Assembly: GCA_030697175.1 (NCBI GenBank)
Contig: JAUYQR010000009.1
Coordinates: forward strand, 62,001-126,000
Origin: Paracoccaceae bacterium
GTDB taxonomy: Bacteria; Pseudomonadota; Alphaproteobacteria; Rhodobacterales; Rhodobacteraceae
Length of the DNA: 64,000 nt
Direction of reading: 5' to 3'
How positions within the stretch are numbered: the first letter of the stretch is position 1; each line of letters starts with the position of its first letter. Under the pieces are notes generated by a model. That model saw nothing but the letters and a program-made list of their open reading frames with translations, made no database searches and was not told the DNA's origin. The translations under genes were made by a program, and so were the position numbers. Below, in pieces: positions 26,622 through 35,715 of the stretch.

Positions 26622-27815
26622 ATGCTGGCCGGAAAACGGGTGCTTTTGATCATTGGCGGCGGGATCGCGGCCTACAAGTCGCTGGAATTGATCCGCCTGT
26701 TGCAAAAGGCGGGCGCGGCGGTGACGCCGGTGCTGACGCGGGCGGGGGCCGAGTTTGTCACGCCCTTGTCGGTGAGCGCGCTGGCCGGGGCCAGGGTCTA
26801 CACCGATCTGTTTGACCTGACCGACGAAGCCGAGATGGGGCATATCCGGTTGAGCCGTGCCGCGGACCTGCTGGTGGTGGCCCCGGCAACGGCGGATCTG
26901 ATGGCGAAGATGGCGGGGGGGCGTGCGGATGACCTTGCCTCGACCCTGCTCCTGGCGACGGACAAGCGGGTGCTGGTGGCCCCGGCGATGAATGTGCGGA
27001 TGTGGGACCACCCGGCGACGCGGCGCAATCTGGTGGCGTTGCGCGGCGATGGGGTGCTGGTCGTTGGCCCGAACGAGGGCGAGATGGCGTGTGGCGAGTA
27101 CGGGCCGGGGCGGATGGCGGAACCGGCAGAGATCGTGGCGGCGGTGGGCGCGGCGCTGGGTGGCGGGCCGCTGGCGGGGCGGCATGTGATCGTGACCTCG
27201 GGGCCGACGCATGAACCGATTGATCCGGTGCGGTATATCGCCAACCGGTCTTCGGGGGCGCAAGGCGCGGCGCTGGCGGCAGCGCTGCGCGATCTTGGGG
27301 CCAAGGTGACCTTCGTCACCGGGCCGGCGCTGGTGCCGGCACCTTTGGGCGTGACGGTGGTGGCGGTGGAGACGGCGCGGGAGATGGCGGCGGCGGTCGA
27401 GGCCGCGCTGCCGGCGGATGCGGCGGTGATGGCGGCGGCGGTGGCGGATTGGCGGGTGGCCAATGCAGCGGGGCAGAAGTTGAAGAAGGATGGGTCCGGG
27501 AAAGCGCCGGCGCTGGAGTTTGCCGAGAACCCGGACATTCTGGCGCGGGTGTCGAAGGGGCCGAAGCGGCCCCGGCTGGTGGTCGGATTTGCCGCCGAGA
27601 CCACGGATGTGGTGGCCCATGCCAGCGACAAGCGGTTGCGCAAGGGCTGCGACTGGATCGTGGCCAACGATGTGTCGCCGGGAACCGGGATCATGGGCGG
27701 CGCCGAGAATGCGGTGGTGCTGATTTCGGACGCCGGAGCCGAGGCCTGGCCGCGGATGGGCAAGGCGGAGGTCGCGCGGCGGCTGGCAGCGCGGATCGCC
27801 GAGGCTTTGGCATGA
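26622..27815 (+). CDS. coaBC: bifunctional phosphopantothenoylcysteine decarboxylase / phosphopantothenate-cysteine ligase
   Basis: A 397-residue Dfp protein. The N-terminal flavoprotein CoaC half has [40 protein letters not shown] and [14 protein letters not shown]; the CoaB half has [20 protein letters not shown] and [14 protein letters not shown], and ends with an NDVS...MG motif. It converts 4'-phosphopantothenate to 4'-phosphopantetheine on the way to CoA. The stop overlaps dut (ATGA, 27812-27815). Confidence 0.95.
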   Translation: MLAGKRVLLIIGGGIAAYKSLELIRLLQKAGAAVTPVLTRAGAEFVTPLSVSALAGARVYTDLFDLTDEAEMGHIRLSRAADLLVVAPATADLMAKMAGGRADDLASTLLLATDKRVLVAPAMNVRMWDHPATRRNLVALRGDGVLVVGPNEGEMACGEYGPGRMAEPAEIVAAVGAALGGGPLAGRHVIVTSGPTHEPIDPVRYIANRSSGAQGAALAAALRDLGAKVTFVTGPALVPAPLGVTVVAVETAREMAAAVEAALPADAAVMAAAVADWRVANAAGQKLKKDGSGKAPALEFAENPDILARVSKGPKRPRLVVGFAAETTDVVAHASDKRLRKGCDWIVANDVSPGTGIMGGAENAVVLISDAGAEAWPRMGKAEVARRLAARIAEALA

Positions 27816-28279
27816 GGCCGGTGTTGCGGGTGCTGTGGGAGGATTGGGCGGACCGGGAGTTGCCCTTGCCATCCTATGAGACGGCGGGGGCGGCGGGGGC
27901 GGACATTCGCGCGAACCTGCGGCCGGAGGAGCGCGCGGCGGGCGTGACGCTGGCACCGATGGAGCGGCGGATCGTGGCGACGGGGCTGCGGGTGGAAATA
28001 CCGTTGGGGTTCGAGATGCAGATCCGGCCACGCTCGGGGTTGGCGTTGAAGCACGGGATCACGCTGCCGAATACTCCGGGCACGATCGACAGCGATTATC
28101 GCGGGCCTTTGGGGGTGGCGTTGGTCAACCTTGGGGCGGAGCCTTACACCGTGCGGCATGGCGACCGGATCGCGCAGATGATCGTGGCACCGGTGGTGCA
28201 GGTGGCGTTCGAGGTGGTGGAGGCTTTGGGCGATACCGCGCGGGGCGTCGGGGGATTTGGCTCGACGGGGCGGTCTTGA
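27812..28279 (+). CDS. dut: deoxyuridine 5'-triphosphate nucleotidohydrolase (dUTPase)
   Basis: A 155-residue trimeric dUTPase with all five motifs: [55 protein letters not shown] and the C-terminal [12 protein letters not shown] that closes over the substrate. It hydrolyses dUTP to dUMP, protecting DNA from uracil. It is coupled to coaBC upstream by ATGA and to the MoeB-like gene by TTGA. The coaBC-dut pairing is common in proteobacteria. Confidence 0.96.
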   Translation: MRPVLRVLWEDWADRELPLPSYETAGAAGADIRANLRPEERAAGVTLAPMERRIVATGLRVEIPLGFEMQIRPRSGLALKHGITLPNTPGTIDSDYRGPLGVALVNLGAEPYTVRHGDRIAQMIVAPVVQVAFEVVEALGDTARGVGGFGSTGRS

Positions 28280-29316
28280 TCGGGCTTTTGGGGTTCCCCG
28301 CGATCTGGGGCGCGTCGCGGTGGTTTGGCTGGCGGCAGGGCGTGCTGTGGCCGATGCTGGCGCTGTGGTGGGTGGTGATCATGATCAGCCACCTGCCCGT
28401 GGCCGGGGATAACCCGCTGCGCCGGGTGATCGGCGGGGAGTTCGAGGGCTGGCTGGTGTTCGGCCTGTTGGCGGGGCTGGCGCTGGCTTACCGGGCGCTG
28501 TTGGCGGGGCTTCGGGCGCGCAAGGTGGTGCCGGTGGTGGCGGCAGTCCCGGAGGGGCGGTTTCGCCCGGCGGAACTGGACCGCTATGCCCGCCACATCA
28601 TGCTGCGCGAGATCGGGGGACCGGGGCAGGGGGCGCTGAAGCGCGCGCGCGTGCTGGTGGTGGGGGCAGGGGGGCTGGGGTCGCCGGTGCTGCTGTATCT
28701 GGCGGCGAGCGGGGTCGGGGTGATCGGGGTTGTCGATGACGATGTGGTGGAGAATTCGAACCTCCAGCGGCAGGTGGTCCATACGGACGAGCGGATCGGG
28801 ATGCCGAAGGTGTTCTCGGCCGAGGTCGCGATGCGGGCGCTGAACCCGTTCATCGAGGTGCGGCCCTATCACCGGCGGCTGGACGCGGGCTCGGCGGCGG
28901 CGCTGGTGGCGGAGTATGACCTGGTGGTGGACGGGACCGACAGTTTCGAGACGCGGGAGCTGGTGAACCGGGTCTGCGTGGCGGCGGGCAAGCCCTTGGT
29001 CTGGGGCGCGATCACGCAGTGGGAGGGGCAGGTGGCGGTGCTGGACCCGGCGCGGGGCGGGCCGTGCTATGCGTGCATCTTTCCGCAGCGGCCGGCGGCG
29101 GGGCTGGTGCCCACCTGTGCCGAGGCGGGGGTGGCGGCACCTTTGCCGGGGGTGATCGGGGCGATGATGGCGATGGAGGCGGTGAAGCTGATCACCGGGG
29201 CCGGGGAGCCCTTGCGGGGGCGGCTGATGATCCATGATGCCTTGTATGGCGACAGCCGGGTGATCGGGGTCAGGCGGCGGGCGGATTGCCCGGTCTGCGG
29301 CGCGGCGCATCGCTAG
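28276..29316 (+). CDS. MoeB/ThiF-type sulfur-carrier adenylyltransferase with N-terminal membrane segments
   Basis: A 346-residue protein starting at TTG 28276, which overlaps the dut stop. The first 80 residues hold two hydrophobic segments ([20 protein letters not shown] and [20 protein letters not shown]), then [20 protein letters not shown] leads the E1-like domain: [50 protein letters not shown] and CPVCGAAH (zinc cysteines). It should adenylate the C-terminal glycine of MoaD- or ThiS-like carriers. The rhodanese tail of some homologues is absent. The membrane leader is unusual and would tether it to the membrane. Confidence 0.9.
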   Translation: MIGLLGFPAIWGASRWFGWRQGVLWPMLALWWVVIMISHLPVAGDNPLRRVIGGEFEGWLVFGLLAGLALAYRALLAGLRARKVVPVVAAVPEGRFRPAELDRYARHIMLREIGGPGQGALKRARVLVVGAGGLGSPVLLYLAASGVGVIGVVDDDVVENSNLQRQVVHTDERIGMPKVFSAEVAMRALNPFIEVRPYHRRLDAGSAAALVAEYDLVVDGTDSFETRELVNRVCVAAGKPLVWGAITQWEGQVAVLDPARGGPCYACIFPQRPAAGLVPTCAEAGVAAPLPGVIGAMMAMEAVKLITGAGEPLRGRLMIHDALYGDSRVIGVRRRADCPVCGAAHR

Positions 29317-29317
29317 C

Positions 29318-29332
29318 GTCCCACGGTGGGAC
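29318..29332. repeat. palindrome GTCCCACGGTGGGAC, copy 2
   Basis: Identical to 21481-21495. It begins one base after the MoeB-like stop and precedes the convergent DUF924 gene, with similar downstream bases (TTTG, GAG, ATCA, GGTT). Confidence 0.8.
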
Positions 29333-29474
29333 AGTTTGTGAGATCAGCGAAATCAAGCGGTTGATGGCGCGCGTTTACGGTTTGGCAGGAATTTTGGCGC
29401 GTGTCTTGAGCGCGGCGGCCGGGTTGTGGGGCGCCTTGAGAGAGACTTTTGAGACAGGTTGACGGTCACGACAG

Positions 29475-30119
29475 TCAGGCGGGGCGCGGGGCCCTGGCAA
29501 TATGGGGGAAGTCGCCGGTGGCGATGTAGGCCTCCTCCTCGGCGGAGCAGGGGCGGCCGAGGATCGGGTTGCGGTGCGGGTGGCGGCCGAAGCGTTCGAT
29601 GACCTGCCGGATCCGGGCGTTCTGGGCGCGGATGCGGTCACCGGTTGCGGCGAGGCAGGCGGGAAGGTCGGCAATCAGGCCCTCGGACAGGCGTTCCATC
29701 AGGGCGAGCCGATCCAGATGGTCGGGGCCTTCGCAATGGCCGAGGGCGATGACGAAGAACATGCGTTCCCACGGTGCGACGGCCTTGGCGTGGCCGTTCC
29801 GGATGCCGGTCAGCGCGAGGCGGGTGGCCTTGATGTCCTGCGCATAGGCGGCGGGCGTATCGCGCCAGAGCGAGCGGGGGAACTGGTCCAGCGCAAGGAG
29901 GAGGGCGAGGCGGCCGCGCGGGGTTTCTGCCCAGTGGTCAAGCTCGCCGCGCGCGGCGGCGAGGGTGAGGTCGGCAAAGCGCGCCGAGATCGCTTCGTCC
30001 ATCCCGCCTTGCATCCGTTCGTAGATCCAGCGGCCTAACGCCTGCTGGTCGGCCCAGAAGCCGGTGTCGGGAAACCAGAAGGCGAGAACCTCTTCGGAAT
30101 CGTGGGATGCGGTGCGCAT
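29475..30119 (-). CDS. DUF924 family protein
   Basis: A 214-residue soluble helical protein. EEVLAFWFPDTGFWADQQAL at the start, LLLALDQFPRSLWRDTPAAY and the FGRHPHRNPILGR near the end are the hallmark DUF924 motifs. The family has a tetratricopeptide-like helical fold and no established biochemical role. Its leader contains five copies of a 13-14 base repeat (30121-30189), several carrying an AGGGGG-like ribosome site; the nearest is about seven bases before the ATG. Confidence 0.9.
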   Translation of the reverse strand: MRTASHDSEEVLAFWFPDTGFWADQQALGRWIYERMQGGMDEAISARFADLTLAAARGELDHWAETPRGRLALLLALDQFPRSLWRDTPAAYAQDIKATRLALTGIRNGHAKAVAPWERMFFVIALGHCEGPDHLDRLALMERLSEGLIADLPACLAATGDRIRAQNARIRQVIERFGRHPHRNPILGRPCSAEEEAYIATGDFPHIARAPRPA

Positions 30120-30120
30120 C

Positions 30121-30189
30121 GCTGGCCCCCTATGGCTGGTCCCGTAGGCTGGTCCCGTATGGCTGGCCCCCTATGGCTGGCCCTGTCAC
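30121..30189. repeat. short tandem repeat upstream of DUF924 gene
   Basis: Five units of 13-14 bases, based on GCTGGCCCCCTATG with variants GCTGGTCCCGTA(T)G and GCTGGCCCTGTCAC. On the minus strand each unit reads as CCATAGGGGGCCAG or similar, so the array repeats a purine-rich ribosome-site-like stretch directly before the ATG at 30119. Confidence 0.8.
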
Positions 30190-30248
30190 AGCGTGAGGCT
30201 TGCGGGGTGAGTCTGGCAAGGCCCGCGCAAGGCCAATGACCGGGCACC

Positions 30249-31619
30249 TTAGCGCACGGCGGGAATTTCGGCGGCGAGGAGGTCGGCGAGATCGAGAAGG
30301 AGGTCTTCGCGGCCACGGTCGGCGAGAATCTGGATGCCCAAGGGATGCGTGGCGGTGCGGCCGGTGGTGAGGGTGAGCCCGGGGAGGCCCATGAAGGGTG
30401 GGGCGATCTGCGGCATCTGCGCCTCGATCACCGTTGCGAAGGCGTCGGGGCTGCTGGTGTCGTAATGGTCCGGGAAGGGCAGCCGGCCCGAAACGGGGGT
30501 CAGAAGGACCGGCCAGTCGGCGAAGAAGAGGCGCCAGAGCCGGGCGAGACGGGCGCGGGACTGGAGCGCGCGCATGAAGCCGTTGAGCGTTGGGGGTGGG
30601 GCGAAGTTCGACAGTTCACGGTGGACGAAGCTGGCGTCGGGGTCGGCTTCGCGGGCGACCGCGTCGGCGCCGCCGAGGGAGAATTCGGCCAGCCAGAGGG
30701 TGAGTTGCAGTTCCATCGCTTCGCGGAACGGCGGTAGGGCGGGTTCGCCGATGTCCCAGCCGTGGGCTTCGAGGGTTCTGGCGGTGGCGGTGAGGGCGTC
30801 GCGGATCGCGGGGTCGGTGTCGAGGCCATCGGGGGTGAGGGCGAGCGCGGCGCGTCTGGGGTAGGGGGCGGCGGTGGCGGGCGTCCACCACGGATCGCGC
30901 GGATCGGGCTGCGAAAGGGCAGCCAGCCCAAGCCGCAGGTCGGCGGCGGAGCGGGCGAGGGGGCCGGAGGTGGCCATCAACTGCCCGCCGATCAGCCGGT
31001 CGCCCGCCGTGGCGTTGAACGCCGGGACGCGACCCAGGCCGGGGCGGATGCCGTGGATGCCGCAGGCGTAGGCCGGGTAGCGGATCGATCCGGCGATGTC
31101 GGTGCCGTGGCCGATGGCACCAAGGCCGGCAGCGGTGGCGGAGGCGGCCCCGCCCGACGAGCCGCCGGGGGTGAGGCCGGGAAAGCCGGGGTTTTGCGTG
31201 GCACCGTGGAGCGCGTTGCGGGTGAACCAGCGGAGCGAAAAGGCCGGTGTGTTGGTGCGCCCGACGATGATTGCACCCGCGCGGCGGAGGTTGGCGACCG
31301 GCGGGCTGTCTTCGGCGGCGATGAGGCTGGACTGGATGCGCAGGCCGTTGGTGGTGGCCTGGCCCTGCTGGTCGATGTTGACCTTGACCGTGACCGGGAC
31401 GCCCGCGAGGGGGCCGGGGTCTTCGCCGCGCGCGAGGGCCGCGTCGATGCTGCGGGCAGCGGTGAGGGCCTGATCGTCCATCCGCTGCACGATGGCGTTG
31501 AGGGCGGGGTTCAGACGGTCGATCCGGGCGAGGGTGGCGCGGGTCGCCTCCTCCGCCGAGATCTGGCGGGTGCGGATACGCTGCGCGAGAGCGGTGGCGG
31601 TGAGGGTGGTGGAATCCAT
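30249..31619 (-). CDS. amidase (amidase signature family)
   Basis: A 456-residue enzyme with the Ser-cisSer-Lys triad: Lys in VTVKVNIDQQG, the glycine-rich GGSSGGAASATAAGLGAIGH and the nucleophile in GTDIAGSIRYPA. The AGGAGG site seven bases before the ATG at 31619 decides the start. It hydrolyses an amide to acid and ammonia; the substrate is unknown. It lacks GatB/GatC neighbours, so it is not likely to be GatA of the tRNA amidotransferase. Cytosolic; no signal peptide. Confidence 0.9.
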   Translation of the reverse strand: MDSTTLTATALAQRIRTRQISAEEATRATLARIDRLNPALNAIVQRMDDQALTAARSIDAALARGEDPGPLAGVPVTVKVNIDQQGQATTNGLRIQSSLIAAEDSPPVANLRRAGAIIVGRTNTPAFSLRWFTRNALHGATQNPGFPGLTPGGSSGGAASATAAGLGAIGHGTDIAGSIRYPAYACGIHGIRPGLGRVPAFNATAGDRLIGGQLMATSGPLARSAADLRLGLAALSQPDPRDPWWTPATAAPYPRRAALALTPDGLDTDPAIRDALTATARTLEAHGWDIGEPALPPFREAMELQLTLWLAEFSLGGADAVAREADPDASFVHRELSNFAPPPTLNGFMRALQSRARLARLWRLFFADWPVLLTPVSGRLPFPDHYDTSSPDAFATVIEAQMPQIAPPFMGLPGLTLTTGRTATHPLGIQILADRGREDLLLDLADLLAAEIPAVR

Positions 31620-31693
31620 CGGGGCCTCCTGTCGTTTCGGGAAGGGTGACCCGGATGGCGCGCGATGGGAAGGGGGGCGCGTGACGCCGCCCT

Positions 31694-31764
31694 GAACAGC
31701 GAGGGGGTTCACACCCCTCGCGCTCCGCCCCGAACAGCGAGGGGTTTCACACCCCTCGCGCTCC
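31694..31764. repeat. tandemly duplicated hairpin
   Basis: Two successive copies of AACAGCGAGGGG-TTTCACACCCCTCGCGCTCC-like sequence (about 37 bases each). In each, GCGAGGGG pairs with CCCCTCGC around a short loop, giving two identical 8 bp stems. They lie just 5' of the dispersed element copy at 31766. Confidence 0.75.
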
Positions 31765-31765
31765 C

Positions 31766-31794
31766 CGTGGGATATTTCTGCAAAGAGGAAGGAG
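31766..31794 (+). repeat. dispersed intergenic element (short form)
   Basis: GTGGGATATTTCTGCAAAG followed by AGGAAGG, between divergent genes. It lacks the CCTCCGGCGG part of the other copies. Confidence 0.55.
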
Positions 31795-31936
31795 CGTTGC
31801 GTGGCGCGCAATTTGGCACGGCGGGTGGGGAAGGGGGCGTTTGTGCGCTGAGGGCGGGATGCGGTGGATCGCGCCCTTGCATCGGCGAAGGCGCATGGCA
31901 TAGTCGTGCGGAATGAACAAACGGGGAGCCTGACCG

Positions 31937-32722
31937 ATGAAATTGACCGCCGCCGCCCTTGTGGGGCTTGGCCTTTTTGCAGCGCCTGCCTTGGCGCAAG
32001 ACGTGCCTGATCTTGCGGGCCGCGAGATTGTCGTGGTGACGGAGAACGCCTATCCGCCGCTGCAGTTTCTGGACAAGGACGGCGCGGCGATCGGCTGGGA
32101 ATACGATGCGATGGCGGAAATCGCCAAGCGGCTGAACGCGACGGTGAAATATGAAAACATCAGCTGGGACGCGATGATCCCGGCCGTGAGCGAGGGCCAG
32201 TTCGACCTTGGCATGACCGGCATCACCATCAAGGACGACCGCAAGGAGAAGGTCGATTTCTCGGACCCCTACATGCGGTCGGAGATGCTGATGATCGTGC
32301 GGGGCGATGAGGCGCGCTTCACCGATGCGGCAAGTTTCGCGGCGATCCCGGAATTGCTGGTCAGCGCGCAGCCCGGCACCTCGCCGTTCTATGCCGCGAT
32401 CTACAATATTCTGGACGGCAACGAGGAAAACCCGCGGGTGATCAAGTTCGAAACCTTTGGCGCAGGGCTTGAGGCGTTGAAGGCGGGGGATGTGGACCTG
32501 ACGCTGTCGGATTCGACGGCTGCGAACGGCTATGTCGCGGCGTCGAACGGCGGGCTGAAGATCATCGGAGAGCCCTTGGCCAGCGAGGATTTCGGGTTCA
32601 TCTTCCCGAAGGGCAGCGATCTGGTGGCACCGATCAACGCGGCGATAGCGGCGATGAGGGCGGATGGCACGATGGACGTCCTGAACCAGAAGTGGTTCGT
32701 CGACTACAAGATGGGTGAGTAA
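31937..32722 (+). CDS. amino-acid ABC transporter substrate-binding protein
   Basis: A 261-residue family 3 periplasmic binding protein. A signal peptide ([20 protein letters not shown]) is cleaved after ALA. The mature protein has [54 protein letters not shown] and [16 protein letters not shown], the pattern of polar amino-acid binders. An ABC permease follows at 32762. The ligand cannot be deduced; charged or polar amino acids are usual. Confidence 0.92.
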   Translation: MKLTAAALVGLGLFAAPALAQDVPDLAGREIVVVTENAYPPLQFLDKDGAAIGWEYDAMAEIAKRLNATVKYENISWDAMIPAVSEGQFDLGMTGITIKDDRKEKVDFSDPYMRSEMLMIVRGDEARFTDAASFAAIPELLVSAQPGTSPFYAAIYNILDGNEENPRVIKFETFGAGLEALKAGDVDLTLSDSTAANGYVAASNGGLKIIGEPLASEDFGFIFPKGSDLVAPINAAIAAMRADGTMDVLNQKWFVDYKMGE

Positions 32723-32761
32723 GGGCCGCGGCGCCCCGGCGATCTGCCGGGGCTGCTTGGC

Positions 32762-33568
32762 ATGAATCCGTCCTCCGATCCTGACCGCGACTTTCCCTGG
32801 TGGCTGGTGATCGTTGCGGTCACCGGTGCCTGGCTGTTTTACGAAGTCTGGGCGAGCGAGGTTTATTCGGCGGCGCTGGATACCTTGTCGAAGGGCATCT
32901 GGATCACCGTGCTGGTGACGGTGGTGGCCTATGTGGGGGCCTGCACGCTGGGGCTTTTGCTGGCGGTGGCGGGGATGTCGCGGCACATCGTCTTGCGCCA
33001 GGCGGCACGGCTTTACATCGAGGTGATGCGCGGTGTGCCGATCATCGTGCTGCTTTTGTATGTGGCCTTCGTGGTGACTCCGGGCTTCGTGGTGGCGTGG
33101 AACTGGGTCGCGCAGCCCCTGGGGTTCGAGGCGTTGCGGGGGCGGGATGTGCCGTTGCTGTGGCGGGCGGTGGCGGCGCTGATGCTGGCCTATTCGGCGT
33201 TTCTGGCCGAGATCTTTCGCGCCGGATTGCAGGCCGTGGACAAGGGCCAGATCGAGGCGGCGAAGGCGCTGGGCCTGAACGGCTGGCAGCGGTTTCGCCA
33301 TATCGTGTTTCCGCAGGCGTTCCGGATGGTGTTGCCGCCCCTGGGCAATGATTTCGTGGCGATGGTGAAGGATTCCTCCTTGGTCAGCGTGCTGGGGGTG
33401 ACGGACATCACCCAGCTTGGCAAGGTCACGGCGGCGGGGAATTTTCGCTATTTCGAGACGTACAATGTGGTGGCGCTGCTTTACCTGACGATGACGATCG
33501 GGCTGTCGCTGGTGCTGCGGCGGCTTGAGGCGCGGTTGCGTGCGCGGTCGGGCGGCGGGGATCGCTGA
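32762..33568 (+). CDS. amino-acid ABC transporter permease
   Basis: A 268-residue HisM/GlnP-type inner membrane protein with about five to six hydrophobic segments. The EAA loop is EAAKALGLNGWQRFRHIVFP, followed by FRMVLPPLGNDFVAMVKDSS, typical of polar amino-acid permeases. It follows the binding-protein gene after 39 bases. No ATP-binding subunit gene lies on either side: the next gene is a peptidase. It must either use an ATPase encoded elsewhere or share one. Confidence 0.92.
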   Translation: MNPSSDPDRDFPWWLVIVAVTGAWLFYEVWASEVYSAALDTLSKGIWITVLVTVVAYVGACTLGLLLAVAGMSRHIVLRQAARLYIEVMRGVPIIVLLLYVAFVVTPGFVVAWNWVAQPLGFEALRGRDVPLLWRAVAALMLAYSAFLAEIFRAGLQAVDKGQIEAAKALGLNGWQRFRHIVFPQAFRMVLPPLGNDFVAMVKDSSLVSVLGVTDITQLGKVTAAGNFRYFETYNVVALLYLTMTIGLSLVLRRLEARLRARSGGGDR

Positions 33569-33578
33569 GCGGCGGGAA

Positions 33579-33613
33579 GCCTCCGGCGGGGATATTTTTG
33601 AACAGAAGAAAGG
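33579..33613 (+). repeat. dispersed intergenic element, immediately before a start codon
   Basis: GCCTCCGGCGGGGATATTTT followed by TGAACAGAAGAAAGGG. The AAAGGG end lies about ten bases before the M3 peptidase ATG and may act as its ribosome site, so this copy is part of the leader. Confidence 0.7.
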
Positions 33614-33623
33614 GTTTGGTGTG

Positions 33624-35636
33624 ATGGGCAATCCGTTGTTGGAAGCGTGGGGCGGGGCGTTCGGGTTGCCGCCTTTCGAGCGGGTGCGGGACGAGGATTT
33701 CGGGCCTGCATTCGAGGTGGCACTGGCCGAGGCGAGGGCGGCGATTGCGGCGATTGCCGAGGGGCCGGGCGTTTCGTTCGCCGAGGTGATCGAGGCGCTG
33801 GAACTGGCGGAAGGGACTTTGGACCGGGTCGCGGGAGTGTTTTACAACCTTGCCGGGGCCGACAGCACCGAGGCCCGCGAGGCGTTGATGCGGGATCTGG
33901 CGCCGAAGATGAGCGCGTTTTCCAGCGAGATCACCAACAACAAGGCGCTGTGGGGGAAGATCGAGGCCTTGTGGCAGGGCCGCGAGGGCTTGGGGCTGAG
34001 CGCCGAGCAGATGCGCGTGCTGACGCTGTATCGGCAGATGTTCGTGCGGGCGGGGGCGGAGCTGGAAGGGGCGGCGGCGGAGCGGCTGACGGCGGTCAAG
34101 TCGCGGCTGGCGGTGTTGGGCACCGCGTTCGGGCAGAACCTGCTGGCGGACGAGCGTGGCTGGTTCATGGAGGTGGGCGGGGCTGATCTGGCGGCGTTGC
34201 CGGGGTTTGTGCAGGACGCGGCACGGGCGGCGGGGGCAGAGCGCGGGCTTGGCGCGGTGGTGACGCTGAACCGCAGCCTGATCGTGCCGTTCCTGCAGTT
34301 TTCGCCGAACCGGGCGTTGCGGCAGCGGGCCTATGAGGCCTGGGGGCTGCGCGGGGCGAATGGTGGGGAGACCGACAACCGGGGCGTCGCGGCGGAGATC
34401 CTCGCCTTGCGGGCGGAGCGGGCCGCGCTGCTGGGCTATGCCGATTTTGCCAGTTTCAAGCTGGAGCCGGAGATGGCCAAGACGCCTGAGGCGGTGCGCG
34501 ATTTGCTGATGCGGGTCTGGGAGCCGGCGAAGGCGAAGGCCTTGGGCGATGCGGCCGTCTTGGAGGCGATGCTGGTGGCGGACGGGTTTGCCGCGCCGCT
34601 GGAGGCGTGGGACTGGCGGTATTATTCCGAGAAGCGGCGCAAGGCCGAACATGATCTGGATGAGGCGGCGTTGAAGCCCTACCTGTCGCTCGACGCGATG
34701 CTGGGGGCGCAGTTCGACTGCGCGAACCGGTTGTTCGGCTTGGAATTCCGCGAGATCGAGGGGCCGTTCTATCACCCGGATGTGCGCGGCTGGGAGGTTA
34801 CCCGTGGGGGTGCCCATGTGGCGGTTTTCCTTGGGGATTACTTTGCGCGCGGAGCGAAGCGGTCGGGCGCGTGGTGTTCGGCGATGCGGTCGCAGCGCAA
34901 GCTCGGCGGCGAGCAGCGGCCGATTGTGGTGAACGTGTGCAACTTTGCCAAGGGCGACCCGGCGCTGTTGTCCTATGACGATGCGCGGACGCTGTTTCAC
35001 GAGTTCGGCCATGCGCTGCATCAGATGCTGTCGGATGTGACTTATGGGTTCATTTCCGGCACCAGCGTGGCGCGGGACTTCGTCGAATTGCCGAGCCAGT
35101 TGTATGAGCATTGGCTGGAGGTGCCGAGCGTGCTGGAAGCCCATGCGCGGCATTGGGAAACCGGGGAGCCGATGCCTGCCGACATGCTGGAGCGGTTGTT
35201 GGCGGCGGGAACCTATGACCAGGGCTTCGCGACGGTGGAGTTTGTGAGTTCCGCCCTGGTGGATCTTGAGTTCCACACCGGAGCGGCGGCGGTTGATCCG
35301 ATGCAACGCCAGGCGGAGGTGCTGGAGGGGCTGGGGATGCCGCGGGCGATCAGGATGCGCCACGCGACGCCGCATTTCGCGCATGTGTTTTCCGGCGACG
35401 GGTATTCGGCGGGGTATTATTCCTACATGTGGTCTGAGGTGATGGACGCGGATGCCTTTGCGGCCTTCGAGGAGGCGGGCGATCCGTTCGACCCGGCGGT
35501 GGCGGCGCGGCTGGAGCGGTTCATCCTGTCGGCGGGCGGGTCGGAGGAGGCGGAGGCCTTGTATCTGAAGTTCCGGGGGCGGATGCCGGGGGTGGAGGCT
35601 TTGCTGAAGGGCCGGGGGCTGTTGGACGCGGCGTAA
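33624..35636 (+). CDS. M3 family oligopeptidase (PrlC/Dcp-like zinc metallopeptidase)
   Basis: A 670-residue cytosolic protease, normal for oligopeptidase A. The zinc motif HEFGHALHQ lies near residue 459, with the third ligand Glu in the downstream FVELPSQLYEHW segment, and the C-terminal HVFSGDGYSAGYYSYMWSEV is the signature of the family. It degrades short peptides, including signal-peptide fragments. Long helical N-terminal region as expected. The ATG at 33624 follows GTG and the AAAGGG of the dispersed element; no signal peptide is seen. Confidence 0.94.
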   Translation: MGNPLLEAWGGAFGLPPFERVRDEDFGPAFEVALAEARAAIAAIAEGPGVSFAEVIEALELAEGTLDRVAGVFYNLAGADSTEAREALMRDLAPKMSAFSSEITNNKALWGKIEALWQGREGLGLSAEQMRVLTLYRQMFVRAGAELEGAAAERLTAVKSRLAVLGTAFGQNLLADERGWFMEVGGADLAALPGFVQDAARAAGAERGLGAVVTLNRSLIVPFLQFSPNRALRQRAYEAWGLRGANGGETDNRGVAAEILALRAERAALLGYADFASFKLEPEMAKTPEAVRDLLMRVWEPAKAKALGDAAVLEAMLVADGFAAPLEAWDWRYYSEKRRKAEHDLDEAALKPYLSLDAMLGAQFDCANRLFGLEFREIEGPFYHPDVRGWEVTRGGAHVAVFLGDYFARGAKRSGAWCSAMRSQRKLGGEQRPIVVNVCNFAKGDPALLSYDDARTLFHEFGHALHQMLSDVTYGFISGTSVARDFVELPSQLYEHWLEVPSVLEAHARHWETGEPMPADMLERLLAAGTYDQGFATVEFVSSALVDLEFHTGAAAVDPMQRQAEVLEGLGMPRAIRMRHATPHFAHVFSGDGYSAGYYSYMWSEVMDADAFAAFEEAGDPFDPAVAARLERFILSAGGSEEAEALYLKFRGRMPGVEALLKGRGLLDAA

Positions 35637-35666
35637 GCGGGGAGCCAGCAAGCGGGGGGCCAGCAA

Positions 35667-35714
35667 GCGGGGGCCAGCCCCCGCGCCCCCGGAGTATTTC
35701 CGAAAAGAGCAAAG
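35667..35714 (+). repeat. dispersed intergenic element with GC hairpin
   Basis: AGCGGGGGCCAGCCCCCGC, an 8-bp GC hairpin, followed by GCCCCCGGAGTATTTCCG and AAAAGAGCAAAGG. The same combination recurs at 41099-41145. It lies between the peptidase and the convergent CdhR-like gene; upstream bases (35638-35666) repeat AGCGGGG-GCCAGCA twice more. Confidence 0.7.
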
Positions 35715-35715
35715 G

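Larger units (their letters stand above)
31620..31936. other. 317-base divergent intergenic region
   Basis: Between the amidase (minus) and the binding-protein gene (plus), so promoters for both should lie here. It contains a duplicated hairpin at 31694-31764 and a copy of the dispersed element at 31766-31794. No small gene with a plausible ribosome site is visible. Confidence 0.6.
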
